From JAGXFP01 sp046484585 (GTDB taxonomy: Bacteria; Desulfobacterota; Desulfobulbia; Desulfobulbales; JAGXFP01): a DNA stretch of 50,164 nucleotides. A program made the translations under genes and the position numbers. The notes under the pieces are model-generated. The model was not told the origin of the DNA, did not search any database, and saw nothing but the letters and a program-made list of their open reading frames with translations. Positions 7,414 through 16,316 of this stretch are shown piece by piece; position 1 is the first letter of the stretch; each line of letters starts with the position of its first letter. The stretch covers positions 1 to 50,164 of the forward strand of contig JAWOIQ010000180.1 of the NCBI GenBank assembly GCA_046484585.1. Reading direction: 5' to 3'.

Positions 7414-8457
7414 TCACTCCTCACTCGTCAATCCTCCCATGATTTCCGCATCGCTCAGACTTTCATCCAGGACCATACTGCTGATCTCCGCCAGATCCTG
7501 GGGTCTTTCTACCGAGGCCAGATGAAAGAGCGCGTCGCCGCGGTGGACCAGGGGAAGGTTCAGGATGCCGATTACAATCCCCTCGAAGGGGGCGCGGACC
7601 TCCTCTTCCTGATCGCCGATGGGATCGATAATTCCGGCCATCCGCTGGTTTTTCTTGACCACCGAACCGAGCGGCACCGCCTTGTGCACAATCCCGCTTT
7701 TGTTTGCCCTTACCCAGCTGGTCGCTTTGACGACCACCGATTGGCGCGGTTTCTTCCTGGTTTTTCTGGGGAGCATGCCGATCTCGCGCATCACCGCAAC
7801 GATCCCGTTCATCCCCACGGTTATCGGCCGTTCGTTGAAGCGCAGGCTTTCCCCGCCTTCATAAAGGAGCATCGGAATCCCGCTGCCGACAACCGCCGCG
7901 CGCAGGGAACTGTCACGGAGGCGGGCGTTGATGATGACCGGCGCCCCGAAGGAATTGGCCATTCTCTCGATTTCCGGATTATCGAGGGTGGCCCGGATCT
8001 GGGAGAGGTTGGCGCGATGATTCGAACCGCTGTGCAGGTCGATTCCGTGGGTGCATTTGGCGACGATCTCGTCCATGAACAGCCTGGCCAGCAGGGATGC
8101 CAGCGAGCCGGAATAATTGCCCGGGAAGGAGCGGTTCAGGTCCCGGCGGTCCGGCAAGTAGCGGGAGCGGTTTATAAAGCCGTAGACATTGACGATGGGG
8201 ATCGCGATCAGGGACCCCCGGATATTATTGAGCAGCTTGAGCCTGAGCAGCCGCCGGATGATCTCGACCCCGTTGATCTCGTCGCCATGGATTGCCGCAC
8301 TGACAAAAAGGACCGGCCCCTCTTTCCTGCCGTGGATCACCTGGACCGGCAGTTTCATTTCCGTATGGGTATAGAGCCTGGCAATCGGCAGGTCAACGGT
8401 CGCCCTTTCCCCGGCCTTGACCGGGGTATCGCCAATATAGATCGCTTCTCTTTTCAA
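7414..8457 (-). CDS. Succinylglutamate desuccinylase/aspartoacylase (M14) family protein, RimK-linked
   Basis: Zinc carboxypeptidase-fold deacylase of 347 residues. The metal-binding HGDE is at 57-60 (AAIHGDEINGVEIIRRLL), a second His is in GIDLHSGSNHR, and the arginine motif is in RRDLNRSFPG. The C-terminal 100 residues form a beta-rich biotinyl-lipoyl-like domain (KATSWVRANKSGIVHKAVP), as in family members encoded with RimK. It follows rimK by 3 bases and is the last gene of a rimB-rimK-deacylase operon. In that context it probably acts on glutamylated or related peptide products; the true substrate is not known. The start is TTG 8457, because no ATG or GTG lies upstream in frame and GAGG sits eight bases before it. 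Confidence 0.85.
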   Translation of the reverse strand: MKREAIYIGDTPVKAGERATVDLPIARLYTHTEMKLPVQVIHGRKEGPVLFVSAAIHGDEINGVEIIRRLLRLKLLNNIRGSLIAIPIVNVYGFINRSRYLPDRRDLNRSFPGNYSGSLASLLARLFMDEIVAKCTHGIDLHSGSNHRANLSQIRATLDNPEIERMANSFGAPVIINARLRDSSLRAAVVGSGIPMLLYEGGESLRFNERPITVGMNGIVAVMREIGMLPRKTRKKPRQSVVVKATSWVRANKSGIVHKAVPLGSVVKKNQRMAGIIDPIGDQEEEVRAPFEGIVIGILNLPLVHRGDALFHLASVERPQDLAEISSMVLDESLSDAEIMGGLTSEE

Positions 8458-8460
8458 AAC

Positions 8461-9366
8461 CTAACCTCGTCCCTTGGTCTTGGTTTTGCCCTGTCTGGCG
8501 TTTTTTTCGATAAACTCGACGATTGTTCTGGCGACATTGATCCCGGTTGCCGTTTCAATTCCCCGCAGGCCGGGAGATGAGTTGACCTCCATCACCACCG
8601 GGCCGTGGTTTGAGCGGAGGATGTCGACCCCGGCAACGTTCAGCCCCATGATTTTTGCCGCCCGGACCGCCGTCGAGCGTTCCTCCGGGGTGATCTTCAC
8701 CTTATGGACAGTGCCGCCCCGATGGACATTCGAGCGGAAATCCCCCTCCTTGCCCACCCGCTTCATCGCGGCAATCACCTTGCTGCCCACGACAAAACAG
8801 CGAATATCGCTGGAGTTGGCCTCCTTGATAAACTCCTGGACCAGGATATTGGTTTTCAGGCCGCGGAATGCCTCGATGACGCTCTCGGCGGCATTCTGGG
8901 TCTCAGCGAGAACCACGCCGATCCCCTGGGTTCCTTCCAGGAGCTTGATCACCAGGGGCGCCCCCCGGACAATGTTGATCAGATCCTGGGTATAGACCGT
9001 CGAGTGGGCAAAACCGGTAACCGGCAGGCCGATTCCCTTGCGGGCCAGAAGCTGAAGGGAACGGAGCTTGTCCCGTGACCTGGTAATCGCCACCGACTCG
9101 TTGACGCTGTAGACCCCCATCATTTCAAACTGGCGGACCACGGCGGTTCCGTAAAAGGTGATCGAGGCGCCGATCCGGGGGATCACCGCGTCGTATCCCT
9201 CCAGAAGCTCGCCCTTCAAGCTGATCGTGGGCCGGTGCGAGGTGATGTTCATGTAGCAGCGCAGGGGATCGATGACCTTAACTTCATGGTCACGCTCCCC
9301 GGCGGCCTCGGCAAGCCTGTTGGTCGAATAGAGCTCGGGATTTCGCGAGAGAATGGCGATTTTCAT
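8461..9366 (-). CDS. rimK: RimK family ATP-grasp ligase (ribosomal protein S6 L-glutamate ligase type)
   Basis: ATP-dependent ligase that adds glutamate residues to a carboxyl terminus, classically that of ribosomal protein S6. The 301-residue protein has the RimK N-terminal domain (MKIAILSRNPELYSTNRLAE), the ATP-grasp lid (PLVIKLLEGTQGIGVVLAET), the linker QEFIKEANSSDIRCFVVG, and the metal-binding end GVDILRSNHGPVVMEVNSSP. Length and motif order are as in E. coli RimK. Its ATG overlaps the rimB stop in a 4-nt ATGA, indicating translational coupling. The M14 gene follows after 3 bases. Confidence 0.93.
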   Translation of the reverse strand: MKIAILSRNPELYSTNRLAEAAGERDHEVKVIDPLRCYMNITSHRPTISLKGELLEGYDAVIPRIGASITFYGTAVVRQFEMMGVYSVNESVAITRSRDKLRSLQLLARKGIGLPVTGFAHSTVYTQDLINIVRGAPLVIKLLEGTQGIGVVLAETQNAAESVIEAFRGLKTNILVQEFIKEANSSDIRCFVVGSKVIAAMKRVGKEGDFRSNVHRGGTVHKVKITPEERSTAVRAAKIMGLNVAGVDILRSNHGPVVMEVNSSPGLRGIETATGINVARTIVEFIEKNARQGKTKTKGRG

Positions 9367-9848
9367 TTCTTTCTCCTCTTCCTGCCGACGCCATATGGCT
9401 TAACCGGTTTCGGTCCGGTCAGATAAGAACGGGCGGGATCGACCACGAACCGGCCGGCAAGAGCCGACCGCCCCAGCAGCATCCGGAACCGCATGGCATC
9501 CCGGTCAGTCAGGGTTATTTCCGCCTCGACGGTATTGTTGCCGAGCTGAATAGGGGTTTTTATTATATAGCGCAGTTCGCGGTGGCCGCCGGAATCGCTC
9601 ACCAGCCTGCGATCAACTATATCGGCCACGCAAGTCAGTTCTACATCCTGCCTCTTTTGTAAGGGATGGAGATAAAACCTCACCTTGGGCCGGCCGTCTT
9701 CCTCAAAGGGTTCGACAAAAAAGGCATGCAGGGTTGAGGTCCGGGCGCCGGTATCCACCTTGGCCTTCACCGCCGGGATGCCCAGGTCGGGCAAGGCCAG
9801 CCACTCGCGCCAGCCCAGGGTTGTTTTCGGTTCGTCGGTTTTTTTCAT
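9363..9848 (-). CDS. rimB: RimB-type retropepsin-like protease (DUF785)
   Basis: Aspartic-protease-fold protein of about 161 residues from ATG 9848 (MKKTDEPKTTLGWREWLALP). The catalytic motif is AKVDTGARTSTLHA, followed by the family end block LLGRSALAGRFVVDP and SYLTG. Homologues are annotated ATP-dependent zinc protease or RimB; linked to RimK, they are thought to trim glutamate tails. The gene overlaps rimK by 4 bases and heads the operon. An alternative TTG at 9869 would add seven residues. No strong ribosome site is visible for either start. Confidence 0.88.
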   Translation of the reverse strand: MKKTDEPKTTLGWREWLALPDLGIPAVKAKVDTGARTSTLHAFFVEPFEEDGRPKVRFYLHPLQKRQDVELTCVADIVDRRLVSDSGGHRELRYIIKTPIQLGNNTVEAEITLTDRDAMRFRMLLGRSALAGRFVVDPARSYLTGPKPVKPYGVGRKRRKK

Positions 9849-9869
9849 TATTTTATCACTGTCTGGCAA

Positions 9870-10572
9870 CCTATAAAAAAAGTGTCCGCAAACAAATATT
9901 TAATTTCAGACGGCCTTTTTACATTAAAAAGAAAGCTTGTCCAGTAAAAATTCGGAGCCGCGTTCCAGATGGAAATCACCAGTTAATATAATCCCTCCGA
10001 TATTCTCCCAACTACCTGAAAAAATGGCACAGTTCTCCGCCGACTTTGTTAAGCAGCCGAAATAATAACTGTTTCCACTTCAGGGTATCATCCTGAACCC
10101 GGGACGGCTTCGTCCGCCACCCTGCGGGAGGCCCGATAACGGATTCAGGATCATACTTAATTATTGACCCCTTTTGCTTGGCAAGGTAGCTTTAGCCATG
10201 ACAGGCACAGCAAGAGCAGTCAGGGCCTTCCAGAACATATCATACAACGCCATACCGAAGACAAACTCGGGATCGCTAAGCGAAATGCGCGCCGCGATGC
10301 GGGAGATCGGATTGCCATACCCTTTTTTGGGAGCTTTTGCGACACCATCATCGAAGAAGGGATACAATCTTTTCCCGAAGCCGATTCCGAGAGTATCCGT
10401 GTGAGGCAACCGCTGTAGAGTTCAGATCCGGCCATGCCGGACTGACGACCGCTTTTACCTGGATCCGAGGTCGGATTACAGCGGGCAGCGGGGTTTTGCC
10501 GATGACCGGACATGAACTCTATTTGCATCCAGGGAGGACGGCGACAAGAAGCAAGCGACCTCGTCGACAATT
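9870..10572. other. 700-bp intergenic region with repeat-derived sequence
   Basis: There is no convincing gene. It holds an inverted repeat at 10086-10155 (arms TATCATCCTGAACCCG and CGGATTCAGGATCATA). The following segment, 10150-10195 (TTAATTATTGACCCC, then CAAGGTAGCTTT), matches 49056-49097 near the other end of the window. The rest contains weak open frames on both strands without ribosome sites. Promoters for the divergent rimB and antiporter genes are expected here. Confidence 0.5.
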
Positions 10573-12324
10573 ATGCATACGCTGGATACGATTATAATTG
10601 CCGTAGCGTGCGGCGTATTTCTTTATACCATATCGCACTGGCTTCGGTTACCCGCTATCCTGTTTTACCTTGTGGCAGGTGTTATCCTGGGCCCGGTCGG
10701 GCTTGGTGTAATTGCCCCCGGTGAACTCGGCCCCGGGCTCCTCGTTATTGTGGAAATGGCGGTAGCGATCATCCTTTTCGAGGGCGGGCTCTCCCTGTCG
10801 GAACAGAGTTTCCGTAAGGCCCCCAGCGCCATTATCCGTCTTCTTGCCATCACCATGCCGGTCACCGGCATCATGGGCGGCTTACTCGGCTATCACCTTC
10901 TCGATTTATCACCCCGGATCGCCTTGGTATTCGGGACTATTATCGTGGTCACCGGACCGACGGTGATCGGGCCGCTGCTCAGAAGCATCAGCCTGACGCC
11001 AAGCCTTGAATCAATGCTGCGCTGGGAATCGATCTGGGGGGATGTAATCGGCGTAATGTTAAGCGCCGTGGCATTGAAGATCCTCACGGTTCCCGAAAGC
11101 GGCCCCGCAGCCATGGCCGCCCTGGTGCTCCTGAAAAGCATCCTGGCCGGCGGCGCCGTCGGCCTGGCCGCGGGGATCCTGCTCAGCCGTTATGTCCTGC
11201 CGTGGACCAAGTCCCTGGGAGACGACTCCCTGCCGGGCATTATCGCCTTTGCCGCCGCCCTGTTTGTCTTTTATCTCTCGAATAAAGTCGTGGAGGGCTC
11301 CGGTCCCCTGGCTGCCGCGGTGACGGGTTTCACTCTTTCCCGCTTCGCAACCGAGGGACTGCACTCCGTACGTCAATTCAAGGAGCAGCTGTCGACGCTG
11401 ATGATCAGCACCCTGTTCATCCTGCTGGTAGCCAGCGCCGATCCGCGAAACAGTTCAATGAATTGGGGTGCGATTGTGATGATAAGCCTGCTGCTCGGCG
11501 GGGTAATCCGACCGCTCTCGGTCTTTCTCGGCCTGGCGGGATCGGGTATAGCCTTCCATGAAAAAATCTATGTCGGTTTTATCAGCCCAAGGGGAATCAT
11601 CGCCTTGGCCGCTGCCTCTTACGCCTTGCTGGCGGTACCGGACAAGGCCGCGGAACTTGAGACCATGTTTTACGCAGTCTTTGCCATCATCTTCCTGTCC
11701 GGTTCGGTGGCGACGCTACTCGGCTCACCCCTCGCCAATCTTCTCGGGGTCGCCATTCCCCGGACCCAGGGCGGAATCCTCTTTGTGGGCGGAAACCCGC
11801 TATCCTTCCTTCTCGCCGAGGAGGTGCAAAAACATGTGCCGGTGGCTTTCCTGAATACCGACGACAGGATGTGCATCCTTGCCCACCGGAGCGACAAAGA
11901 TCGCTTCGCCTGCGCGAACGCACTGGACGAACATGTCTATAAGGATGCCGCCGAAGAAGGCTTCACGCGGGTGCTGGCGGTGACCGAGGATCTAGCGGTG
12001 AACCGCCTGGTCTGTGAAGTAGCCGCGCACCATTTTAAATCCGAAGCGCTATTTTGCGCACACGGCGGCAGAAAACCGCTCAGGCAGGTAAATTCCAAGG
12101 TGGGGGTGCGTACCGCCTTCGGCAGCCGGGCGGCAATGGACGACATTCTGCAGGCCTTTGCCCAGGGACGGGCCGGAATCGAGACGATTGATAGTGCCGC
12201 CCAGCTCCAGGACGAGATGATCCCCCTCTGCGTCATCCTGCCCAAGGGGGGCGTGGAGATTCTCTGCGATGACACGGTGGCGCCCGAAGGGAAACTCATC
12301 TGCCTGCGGATCACCGAATCATGA
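10573..12324 (+). CDS. CPA-family sodium/potassium:proton antiporter with C-terminal nucleotide-binding-like domain
   Basis: Inner-membrane monovalent cation/proton antiporter of 583 residues. Residues 1-390 have about 12-13 hydrophobic helices with typical PF00999 features: LVAGVILGPVGLGVI early on, LFEGGLSL, and TGPTVIGPLL in the core. Residues 395-583 are soluble. They start with GGILFVGGNPLSFLLAEEVQ, a Rossmann-like opening similar to TrkA-N/RCK domains, and end in a TrkA-C-like stretch (GVEILCDDTVAPEGKLICLR). A cytosolic sensor of nucleotide or ion is likely. ATG 10573 opens directly into the first helix, and no strong Shine-Dalgarno site is visible. It is a single-gene unit; the ion specificity cannot be read from sequence alone. 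Confidence 0.88.
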   Translation: MHTLDTIIIAVACGVFLYTISHWLRLPAILFYLVAGVILGPVGLGVIAPGELGPGLLVIVEMAVAIILFEGGLSLSEQSFRKAPSAIIRLLAITMPVTGIMGGLLGYHLLDLSPRIALVFGTIIVVTGPTVIGPLLRSISLTPSLESMLRWESIWGDVIGVMLSAVALKILTVPESGPAAMAALVLLKSILAGGAVGLAAGILLSRYVLPWTKSLGDDSLPGIIAFAAALFVFYLSNKVVEGSGPLAAAVTGFTLSRFATEGLHSVRQFKEQLSTLMISTLFILLVASADPRNSSMNWGAIVMISLLLGGVIRPLSVFLGLAGSGIAFHEKIYVGFISPRGIIALAAASYALLAVPDKAAELETMFYAVFAIIFLSGSVATLLGSPLANLLGVAIPRTQGGILFVGGNPLSFLLAEEVQKHVPVAFLNTDDRMCILAHRSDKDRFACANALDEHVYKDAAEEGFTRVLAVTEDLAVNRLVCEVAAHHFKSEALFCAHGGRKPLRQVNSKVGVRTAFGSRAAMDDILQAFAQGRAGIETIDSAAQLQDEMIPLCVILPKGGVEILCDDTVAPEGKLICLRITES

Positions 12325-12378
12325 AAATGTTGTAACCGTTCACCGGGGCGGTCGCCAAAGTACCCAAAACCGCCGGAC

Positions 12379-12488
12379 TGTAACCGTTCAGCAGTGGTGC
12401 AGATTTGGACAAGCGGACCGGCGCCGCGTACCTCGTGTACGTAAGCCGGGCCGATCGTCCGAAGATGTGGTGCTGCTGAACGGTTACA
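12379..12488. repeat. 110-bp palindromic element with 16-bp perfect terminal inverted repeats
   Basis: TGTAACCGTTCAGCAG (12379-12394) pairs exactly with CTGCTGAACGGTTACA (12473-12488). The interior is also largely self-complementary (CGGACCGGC with GCCGGGCCG), down to an apex with GTACCTCGTGTAC. A partial extra copy of the end (TTGTAACCGTTCACC) lies at 12331. It sits between convergent genes. Confidence 0.85.
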
Positions 12489-12498
12489 AATTGCTAAA

Positions 12499-12518
12499 GC
12501 GCCCCGAGCCAGGGGCGC
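12499..12518 (-). terminator. Likely terminator of the metal-efflux operon
   Basis: GCGCCCC and GGGGCGC arms of 7 bp enclose a 6-base loop. On the minus strand they are followed by TTTAGC and lie 7 bases past the stop of the last cus-operon gene. The stem is very stable, but the U-run is short. Confidence 0.5.
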
Positions 12519-12524
12519 CCCTGC

Positions 12525-13004
12525 CTATTTGACCGTGGCGCTGAACTCGAACTGCCGCAGCTTGCCGTCCGGTAATTTGGTGCCGATAACAAACTCATAG
12601 GCGCCGGCAGCGGTCAGGGTCAGATCGGCCCCGAAGTGACCCTCCATGCCCATCAAGGTTTGAGGCGGCAGCTCCTTGCCTGCGGGGGTGGTCACCTTAA
12701 CTGCCACCGTGCCTGATTCAATCCTCTTTTCGGAAGCGAGGTCGGTGAAGACGATCTGCAGATGGTGGGTCATGGGTTGACCGGCCTCGGCCATGCTTTC
12801 CCGGACATCGCCCAGATGAGCGACACCCTTGACGCCGTCGACAATCTGCTCGCCCAGGGCGGTCAAATCGTCATGGCTGCCGGTCATCGAGCCGTGATCC
12901 ATGACAGAACTCTGGTGGGCGCCGTCATGGCCGTTCATGGCATAAACCGGCAGGGCCGCGCCGAAGGCGAGCAGGAATGTGAGGGTCAGTAAGGTCTTCT
13001 TCAT
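12525..13004 (-). CDS. Periplasmic His/Met-rich protein, FixH/YtkA-like, at the end of the metal-efflux operon
   Basis: Start ATG 13004 (MKKTLLTLTFLLAFGAALPVYA) has GGAG eight bases upstream; an ATG five codons earlier is less well placed. A signal peptide ends at about AYA/MNG. The mature N-terminus is rich in His and Met (MNGHDGAHQSSVMDHGSMTG), suitable for Cu(I)/Ag(I) or other soft-metal binding. It is followed by a beta-sandwich-like domain (HHLQIVFTDLASEKRIESG, GMEGHFGADLTLTAAGAYEF) of the kind found in FixH/YtkA-like periplasmic proteins. It follows cusA by about 30 bases. I infer a role in handing metal to the pump or buffering it in the periplasm. Confidence 0.7.
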   Translation of the reverse strand: MKKTLLTLTFLLAFGAALPVYAMNGHDGAHQSSVMDHGSMTGSHDDLTALGEQIVDGVKGVAHLGDVRESMAEAGQPMTHHLQIVFTDLASEKRIESGTVAVKVTTPAGKELPPQTLMGMEGHFGADLTLTAAGAYEFVIGTKLPDGKLRQFEFSATVK

Positions 13005-13037
13005 CTTGGTGTTCTCCATTAATTTAAGTTAAGACGG

Positions 13038-16000
13038 TTAGTGAGGGGCCGGAAGGCCCGCCTCGGTTTCACTTGCGGTTAAAACGGGAGCGGAGGGTTC
13101 CAGGCTTTTCGCCAGCCCCCTGCCGCGCCAGATAAAATAGATCACCGGATAGACCAGCAGTTCCATGATTCCGGAGGTGACCACCCCGCCGACCATCGGC
13201 GCGGCGATCCTCTTCATCACGTCGGCCCCGGCTCCATGGCTCCACATGATCGGCAACAGACCGGCGATGATCACCGAGATGGTCATCACCTTGGGCCGAA
13301 TCCGCTGCACCGCCCCCTGATGAATGGCCTCGACCAGATCGCCCCTGGTCTGGAGCCGCCCCTCTTTTCGCCGCTTTTTATGGGCCAGATCGAGATAGAG
13401 GAGCATAACCACCCCGGTTTCGGCATCGAGCCCGGCCAGAGCGATCACCCCGACCCAGACCGCCACCGAGGTGTTGTAGTCGAGCAGGTACAGGAACCAG
13501 AAGGCCCCAACCAGCGAAAAAGGCACGGCCAGGAAGACAATGCCGGTTTTGATTATCGAGCCGGTATTGACATAGATGATCATGAAGATGATCAGCACGG
13601 TGAGCGGAATAATCACCATGAAACGCTTGCGGGCCTCCTCCATGTACTGATATTGACCGCTCCAGACGATGGAGTAGCCGGCCGGCAGGGTGATCTGGTC
13701 CTCAACCGCCCGCCGGGCCTGCTTGACGTAAGTGCCGATATCGATGCCGGTAATGTCCACATAGACCCAGGCGGTGCGCCGGGAATTTTCGCTCTTGATC
13801 GAAGGCGGCCCTTTACTGATGCTGATTTCGGCCACCTGGGCGATGGGGATATGACTGCCGTCCTTGAGCGGCACCAGCAGCCGGCGCAGGGCCGGGAGAT
13901 CGTCGCGGAAATCCCGCTGGTAGCGGATGTTGACCGGATAGCGCTCCAGCCCTTCGACGGTGGTGGTGACGTTCATGCCGCCCAGGGCCGACTGGATAAT
14001 ATCCTGGACATCGCCGACGGTGAGGCCATAGCGGGCCACGGCCTCTCGATTGATGGTGAAATCGAGATAGTTGCCGCCCACCACCCTTTCGGCGAAGGCG
14101 CTCTGGGTGCCGGGCAGCTGCCGGACCAGTCCCTCGATCTCTTCGCCCAGACGGCTCAGGATCTCCAGATCGTCGCCCATGATCTTGATGCCCACCGGGG
14201 TCTTGATCCCGGTGGAGAGCATGTCGATCCGGGTCTTGATCGGCATGGTCCAGGCGTTGGTCAAGCCGGGAAACTGGATGGCCCGGTTCAGCTCATCGGT
14301 CAACTCAGACACCGTGATCGGCCGGGTCTCCGGCAGAATTTTCCGCAGCAGATCTTTGAGGAAACCGGTCCACTCGGGCCATTCCGAATAGAAGCGCGGC
14401 CGCTCAACCCGGCGCCACTCCGATTCGGGCTTGAGCATGATGGTGGTCTCGAGCATCGACAGCGGGGCGGGATCGGTGGCGGTCTCGGCCCGGCCCGCCT
14501 TGCCGAAGGTCCGCTCCACCTCGGGAAATTGAGCGATGATCCGGTCGGTCTGCTGGAGGAGTTCCCGCGCCTTGGTGATGGAAATGCCGGGCATGGTGGT
14601 CGGCATGTAGAGCAGATCGCCCTCGTAGAGGGAGGGCATGAACTCCGAGCCCATGCGGCTTAAAGGGTAAATAGCCGAAACCACGGCCAGCACGGCCAGC
14701 AGGATCGTGGTCTTGCGCCAGTTCAGGACCAGGTCGACCATCGGGTGATAGATCCGGATCAGGAACCGGTTGACGGGGTTGGCCGTTTCGGGCTTGATCT
14801 TGCCGCGGATGAACCAGCCCATCAATACCGGCACGGTGGTCACCGAGAGCAGTGCGGCGGCGGCCATGGCGTAGGTCTTGGTGAAGGCCAGCGGCTTGAA
14901 CATCCGCCCGGACTGTTCGTTTAAAGCAAAGACCGGCACGAAGGAGACGGTGATCACCAGCAGCGAGAAGAACAGGGTCGGCCCCACCTCCTTGGCGGCG
15001 TCGAGAATGATGTCCCAGTGCGGCTTCTTGCCCTGATCTCGCTCCAGATGCTTGTGGGCGTTCTCGATCATGATGATCGCCGCGTCGATCATGGCGCCGA
15101 TGGCGATGGCGATGCCGCCCAGGCTCATGATGTTGGCGTTGATCCCCTGGGCGTGCATGATCGTGAAGGCCAGAAGAATGGCGACCGGCAGAGTGAAAAT
15201 CGCCACCAGGGCGCTGGGCAGATGAAAGAGAAAGAGCGCCGTGACCAGGGCGACGACAATACTCTCTTCGATCAGCTTTTCGGTCAGGTTGGCGACGGCC
15301 CGCTTGATCAGGCCGGAGCGGTCGTAGACCGGGGTAATCGTCACCCCCTCGGGCAGCCCCGCCTTCAGGGATTCAAGCTTCTCCTTGACCAGGTCGATGG
15401 TCTTCAGGGCGTTCTCGCCGTAACGCATGACGACGATGCCGCCCACCACCTCGCCCCGGCCGTCCAGTTCGCTGATTCCCCGCCGCAGCTCGGGCCCGAA
15501 GCCGATCTCGGCCAGGTCCCTGAGCAGGATCGGGGTACCTTGCTGGTCGGTGCCCACCACCACCAGCTCCAGGTCGGTCAGGGAACTGATGTAACCCAGC
15601 CCCCGCACCATGAACTCGGTTTCGCTCAGCTCCAGGAGCCGGCCGCCGACATCGTTGTTGCTGCGCTCGATGGCCCGGCGGATCTGGGGGATGGTGACAT
15701 GATAGGCGAGCAGGCGGGTAGGATCGATGGTCACCTGGTACTGCTTGACGTAGCCGCCGATGGAGGCGACCTCCGAAACCCCCGCCACCGAAGTCAGCTC
15801 ATAGCGCAGGTACCAGTCCTGAATGGCGCGGAGCTCCTGGAGATCGTGACGATCGCTCTCCAGGGCGTATTCATATACCCAGCCTACCCCGGTGGCGTCC
15901 GGCCCCAGGCTGGGGGTCACCCCCGCGGGCAGCCGGCCCGCCGCGTAGTTGAGATATTCCAGGACCCGGGAGCGGGCCCAGTAGATGTCGGTGCCGTCCT

Positions 16001-16292
16001 CGAAGATGAGGTAGACAAAGGAAAGTCCGAAAAAGGAGTAGCCGCGCACCACCTTGGCCCCGGGCACCGCCAGCATCTGGGTGGTGAGGGGATAGGTGAC
16101 CTGGTCCTCCACCACCTGCGGGGCCTGACCGGAGTATTCGGTGTAGATGATGACCTGGACGTCGGAGAGGTCGGGAATGGCGTCCACCGGGGTCTGGCGC
16201 AGACTGTAATAGCCGGCTCCAATCCCGAAGGCGGTAAGGATCACCACCAGCAGACGGTTGCGCACCGACCATTCGATTATTTTTTCGAGCAT
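13038..16292 (-). CDS. cusA: CusA/CzcA family heavy-metal RND efflux pump
   Basis: Inner-membrane trimeric proton-driven pump of the HME-RND family, 1084 residues, that expels metal ions through a periplasmic adaptor and outer-membrane channel. The start MLEKIIEWSVRNRLLVVILT is typical. Other HME marks are QTPVDAIPDLSDVQVIIYTE, the TM4-region GAMIDAAIIMIENAHKHLE, FGKAGRAETATDPAPLSMLE, RIDMLSTGIKTPVGIKIMG, and ALAGLDAETGVVMLLYLDLA. Methionines in APLSM and RIDM sit where Cu/Ag-type pumps carry metal-relaying methionines. The His/Met-rich neighbour also favours Cu/Ag, but zinc or cobalt cannot be excluded. It lies 24 bases after cusB. The gene symbol is by similarity. Confidence 0.93.
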   Translation of the reverse strand: MLEKIIEWSVRNRLLVVILTAFGIGAGYYSLRQTPVDAIPDLSDVQVIIYTEYSGQAPQVVEDQVTYPLTTQMLAVPGAKVVRGYSFFGLSFVYLIFEDGTDIYWARSRVLEYLNYAAGRLPAGVTPSLGPDATGVGWVYEYALESDRHDLQELRAIQDWYLRYELTSVAGVSEVASIGGYVKQYQVTIDPTRLLAYHVTIPQIRRAIERSNNDVGGRLLELSETEFMVRGLGYISSLTDLELVVVGTDQQGTPILLRDLAEIGFGPELRRGISELDGRGEVVGGIVVMRYGENALKTIDLVKEKLESLKAGLPEGVTITPVYDRSGLIKRAVANLTEKLIEESIVVALVTALFLFHLPSALVAIFTLPVAILLAFTIMHAQGINANIMSLGGIAIAIGAMIDAAIIMIENAHKHLERDQGKKPHWDIILDAAKEVGPTLFFSLLVITVSFVPVFALNEQSGRMFKPLAFTKTYAMAAAALLSVTTVPVLMGWFIRGKIKPETANPVNRFLIRIYHPMVDLVLNWRKTTILLAVLAVVSAIYPLSRMGSEFMPSLYEGDLLYMPTTMPGISITKARELLQQTDRIIAQFPEVERTFGKAGRAETATDPAPLSMLETTIMLKPESEWRRVERPRFYSEWPEWTGFLKDLLRKILPETRPITVSELTDELNRAIQFPGLTNAWTMPIKTRIDMLSTGIKTPVGIKIMGDDLEILSRLGEEIEGLVRQLPGTQSAFAERVVGGNYLDFTINREAVARYGLTVGDVQDIIQSALGGMNVTTTVEGLERYPVNIRYQRDFRDDLPALRRLLVPLKDGSHIPIAQVAEISISKGPPSIKSENSRRTAWVYVDITGIDIGTYVKQARRAVEDQITLPAGYSIVWSGQYQYMEEARKRFMVIIPLTVLIIFMIIYVNTGSIIKTGIVFLAVPFSLVGAFWFLYLLDYNTSVAVWVGVIALAGLDAETGVVMLLYLDLAHKKRRKEGRLQTRGDLVEAIHQGAVQRIRPKVMTISVIIAGLLPIMWSHGAGADVMKRIAAPMVGGVVTSGIMELLVYPVIYFIWRGRGLAKSLEPSAPVLTASETEAGLPAPH

Positions 16293-16316
16293 AAGAAGTC
16301 TCTGGGGCCTGTTTGA

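Noticed and set aside
7362..7440. Possible CRISPR-like array in the CTCACCC repeats
   Set aside because: Units are contiguous 7-mers without spacers; it is a microsatellite.
10161..10418. Small overlapping frames on both strands before the antiporter gene
   Set aside because: No ribosome site or family resemblance; part lies in a repeat shared with 49056-49097.
13236..16316. Long plus-strand frames of 432 and 475 codons opposite cusA
   Set aside because: They arise from third-position G+C bias in cusA; their composition is His/Asp/Gly-rich without domain signatures.
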